Origin: an uncultured Bacteroides sp.
GTDB taxonomy: Bacteria; Bacteroidota; Bacteroidia; Bacteroidales; Bacteroidaceae
Assembly: GCA_902492205.1 (NCBI GenBank)
Contig: CABUKU010000044.1
Location: 1 to 15,853 of the forward strand
Length of the DNA: 15,853 nt
Direction: 5' to 3'
Below are positions 14,207-15,853 of the stretch, piece after piece. Each line of letters opens with the position of its first letter. The stretch's first letter is position 1. The notes under the pieces were generated by a model. The model saw only the letters and a list, made by a program, of their open reading frames with translations, was not told the origin of the DNA and searched no databases. A program made the position numbers and the translations under genes.

Positions 14207-15139
14207 ATGATAATAAGTGCCAGCCGCCGGACAGATATTCCTGCTTTTTACTCTCAATGGTTTCTCAATCGGATAAAAGAAGGATATGTTTTGGTTCCCA
14301 ATCCTTTCAATCCTAAAATGATAAGCAAGGTTTCACTTGATCCTGCCATAATAGATTGTATCGTGTTTTGGACAAAGAATCCGGCTCCGATAATTAATAA
14401 ATTAGATAAACTGAACCCATATAAATATTATTTTCAGTTCACTCTCAATCCTTATGGACCGGAAATAGAAAAGAATCTGCCATCAATAGAAAAACGGATT
14501 GATACATTTAAACGATTATCCGACAAAATAGGCAAGGAGAAAGTAATCTGGCGATACGATCCTATCTTAACCAATGAGAAATATAATGTATCTTTCCACC
14601 AAGAAGCATTTATGTCAATGGCAAACAAATTAAAAGATTATACAGAAAAATGTATGCTGGGGTTTATTGATCATTATCAGCATATACGAAACTCTGTCAG
14701 TAAATTCAATATAAAGCCATTAGGTCAAGAAGAAATTGAAGAAATTGCAGTTTCATTTAAAGAGATAGCGAACAAAAATTTCCTTTTAAATACTTGCACC
14801 GTCAAAGTAGATTTAAGACATCTGGATATTCCTAGTGGTTTATGTATCGACAAACAACTTATCGAGCGCATTACAGGCTATCCTATTTCAGCAAAAAAGG
14901 ATAAAAACCAACGAGATATTTGTAACTGTATAGAAAGTATTGATATAGGAACTTATGAAACGTGTCTTAACGGGTGTATTTACTGTTATGCTATTAAAGG
15001 CAACTATAATACAGTGGAATATAACATGAAGAAACATGATAAAGATTCTCCCCTACTAATCGGTCATTTGCACACAGATGATATTGTAAAAGAACGGGCT
15101 ATGAAAAGTTTACGGGACAGCCAATTCTCCTTATTCTAA
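14207..15139 (+). CDS. DUF1848 family protein with a C-terminal cysteine cluster
   Basis: This 310-residue protein begins MIISASRRTDIPAFYSQWF, the hallmark start of DUF1848, and keeps the family's VFWTKNP and WRYDPI segments. Near the C-terminus lie Cys239, Cys241, Cys253, Cys257 and Cys260. The last three have C-x3-C-x2-C spacing followed by YA, the spacing used by radical-SAM enzymes to hold a 4Fe-4S cluster, though here it is C-terminal. An iron-sulfur function is therefore plausible; substrate and pathway are unknown to me. It starts 13 bases after the acetyltransferase-like gene, so the three plus-strand genes are probably one operon. Confidence 0.9.
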   Translation: MIISASRRTDIPAFYSQWFLNRIKEGYVLVPNPFNPKMISKVSLDPAIIDCIVFWTKNPAPIINKLDKLNPYKYYFQFTLNPYGPEIEKNLPSIEKRIDTFKRLSDKIGKEKVIWRYDPILTNEKYNVSFHQEAFMSMANKLKDYTEKCMLGFIDHYQHIRNSVSKFNIKPLGQEEIEEIAVSFKEIANKNFLLNTCTVKVDLRHLDIPSGLCIDKQLIERITGYPISAKKDKNQRDICNCIESIDIGTYETCLNGCIYCYAIKGNYNTVEYNMKKHDKDSPLLIGHLHTDDIVKERAMKSLRDSQFSLF

Positions 15140-15193
15140 ATAAAAAAGTAGGAGACAAACAATGCACATTCATTTAATTATATACTATTCTGC

Positions 15194-15718
15194 TTATAGC
15201 AATAACTTCATTGATGACTCTAAATCTAATAAATATTTCTTTGCGGAAAGTCCACCGGCATAACCTATCAGTTTATGATTACTTCCAATAATCCGATGAC
15301 ATGGAACAAATATGGAAATAGCATTGGCACCATTAGCTGCTGCAACTGCACGTATTGCTTTTGGATTGCCTAATAATTGAGAAAGGCTTGCATACGATTC
15401 CGTTTTCCCATAAGGAATATTCAACAATTCATCCCATACCGATTTTTGGAAATCTGTTCCGACCAGAAGTAACGATATATCAAATACTTTTCTTTTTCCA
15501 TCAAAATATTCATCTAATTGAGTGATAGCCTTTGTCATTATTTCTGATTCACCCATTACATATTGAGCCTGTAATCCTTTTTGAATTCTTGCATCAATCG
15601 TCTTTCCACGTTCTTCTTTCTGTCGCCAATCACACAAACAAAGTTGATCCCCATAAGAACCTAGAAGCAATTCTCCACAAGGAGACTGATAATATTGTAT
15701 CTGGATTGTATTCGCCAT
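15194..15718 (-). CDS. ogt: Methylated-DNA--protein-cysteine S-methyltransferase (O6-alkylguanine repair)
   Basis: This 174-residue suicide enzyme removes alkyl groups from O6 of guanine in DNA by transfer to its own cysteine. The active-site motif PCHR is at 139-142 with the acceptor Cys140. The DNA-binding region contains FQKSVWDELLNIPYGKTESYASL and RAVAAANGAN with the conserved Arg and Asn. The N-terminal ribonuclease H-like domain covers roughly residues 1-85. Length is normal for Ogt-type proteins, and there is no fused Ada-type N-terminal domain. It converges with the DUF1848 gene with 54 bases between the stops and has its own promoter-like element upstream. Confidence 0.95.
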   Translation of the reverse strand: MANTIQIQYYQSPCGELLLGSYGDQLCLCDWRQKEERGKTIDARIQKGLQAQYVMGESEIMTKAITQLDEYFDGKRKVFDISLLLVGTDFQKSVWDELLNIPYGKTESYASLSQLLGNPKAIRAVAAANGANAISIFVPCHRIIGSNHKLIGYAGGLSAKKYLLDLESSMKLLL

Positions 15719-15782
15719 TTATATTATTCTTTAGGTATCTGATTCTTCATATTTTCAGTTGATAGCATTAATATGATTAGCA

Positions 15783-15813
15783 CAAATATAGTAATAATGG
15801 ATCAATGAATAAA
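15783..15813 (-). promoter_or_regulatory. Bacteroides-type promoter for ogt
   Basis: The minus strand reads TATATTTG (15783-15790), a full TAnnTTTG match. TTTA lies 19 bases upstream (15810-15813), a near-match to the -33 element TTTG. The leader before the ogt start would be roughly 60 bases. Confidence 0.55.
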
Positions 15814-15838
15814 CCTGAGGTGTAAATTTATAAATTGT

Positions 15839-15846
15839 TATCTTTG
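15839..15846 (+). promoter_or_regulatory. Bacteroides-type -7 element for a gene beyond the right edge
   Basis: The plus strand reads TATCTTTG, matching TAnnTTTG, seven bases before the window ends. No convincing -33 element lies at the usual distance. It suggests a divergent plus-strand gene starting just outside the window. Confidence 0.35.
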
Positions 15847-15853
15847 TCTCCCA

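Noticed and set aside
15140..15193. Bidirectional terminator between DUF1848 and ogt
   Set aside because: Only a weak 4-bp stem (TGCT/AGCA) could be found, too short to call a terminator.
1..15853. CRISPR arrays, tRNA or rRNA genes
   Set aside because: No regularly spaced long identical repeats and no cloverleaf or rRNA-like stretches were seen; the only spaced repeats are the short ones described at 8712-8789 and 10887-10985.

Overview
The window looks like a Bacteroides-type (Bacteroidales) chromosome carrying an integrated mobile island. The evidence is an AT-rich composition, several upstream regions with the Bacteroides -7 promoter element TAnnTTTG, a relaxase/DUF6371/DUF3987/helix-turn-helix set typical of Bacteroidales mobilizable elements, and housekeeping genes of Bacteroides character. 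No tRNA, rRNA, CRISPR array or insertion sequence was seen.

Positions 1-3865 (all minus strand) hold a type I restriction-modification operon that runs off the left edge. It reads: small Cro/XRE-type regulator, a first hsdM, a second and clearly different hsdM four bases later, then hsdS, which overlaps the second hsdM by ATGA. Only the first 195 codons of hsdS lie in the window, and hsdR is not visible.

Positions 4025-10839 (all minus) are the mobility module. In transcription order it contains a tyrosine recombinase broken by one extra base in a run of eight A, a cotranscribed 211-residue membrane protein ending in a hairpin terminator, a 236-bp noncoding segment with a palindrome and six TTAGG(A/C) repeats, an excisionase-like helix-turn-helix protein, a DUF3987 ATPase, a DUF6371 zinc-ribbon/TOPRIM-like protein, a 165-bp noncoding gap with four short inverted repeats (candidate oriT), and a MobV-type relaxase followed by a strong terminator. 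There are no conjugation genes here, so the element is probably mobilized in trans. The restriction-modification operon may be its cargo, but the left end of the island is not visible.

Positions 10840-11037 join island and chromosome. They hold three GACAAACAAA direct repeats 41-42 bp apart. The third is the left arm of an imperfect inverted repeat with the geometry of a tyrosine-recombinase core site, which could equally be the terminator of the next gene.

Positions 11038-15853 look like ordinary chromosome. On the minus strand are a DUF2795 protein, a PduO-type cobalamin adenosyltransferase and a SAM methyltransferase. A divergent plus-strand cluster follows: a second SAM methyltransferase, a chloramphenicol-acetyltransferase-like protein and a DUF1848 protein. 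A convergent ogt-type DNA repair methyltransferase and a promoter for an unseen gene at the right edge complete the window.
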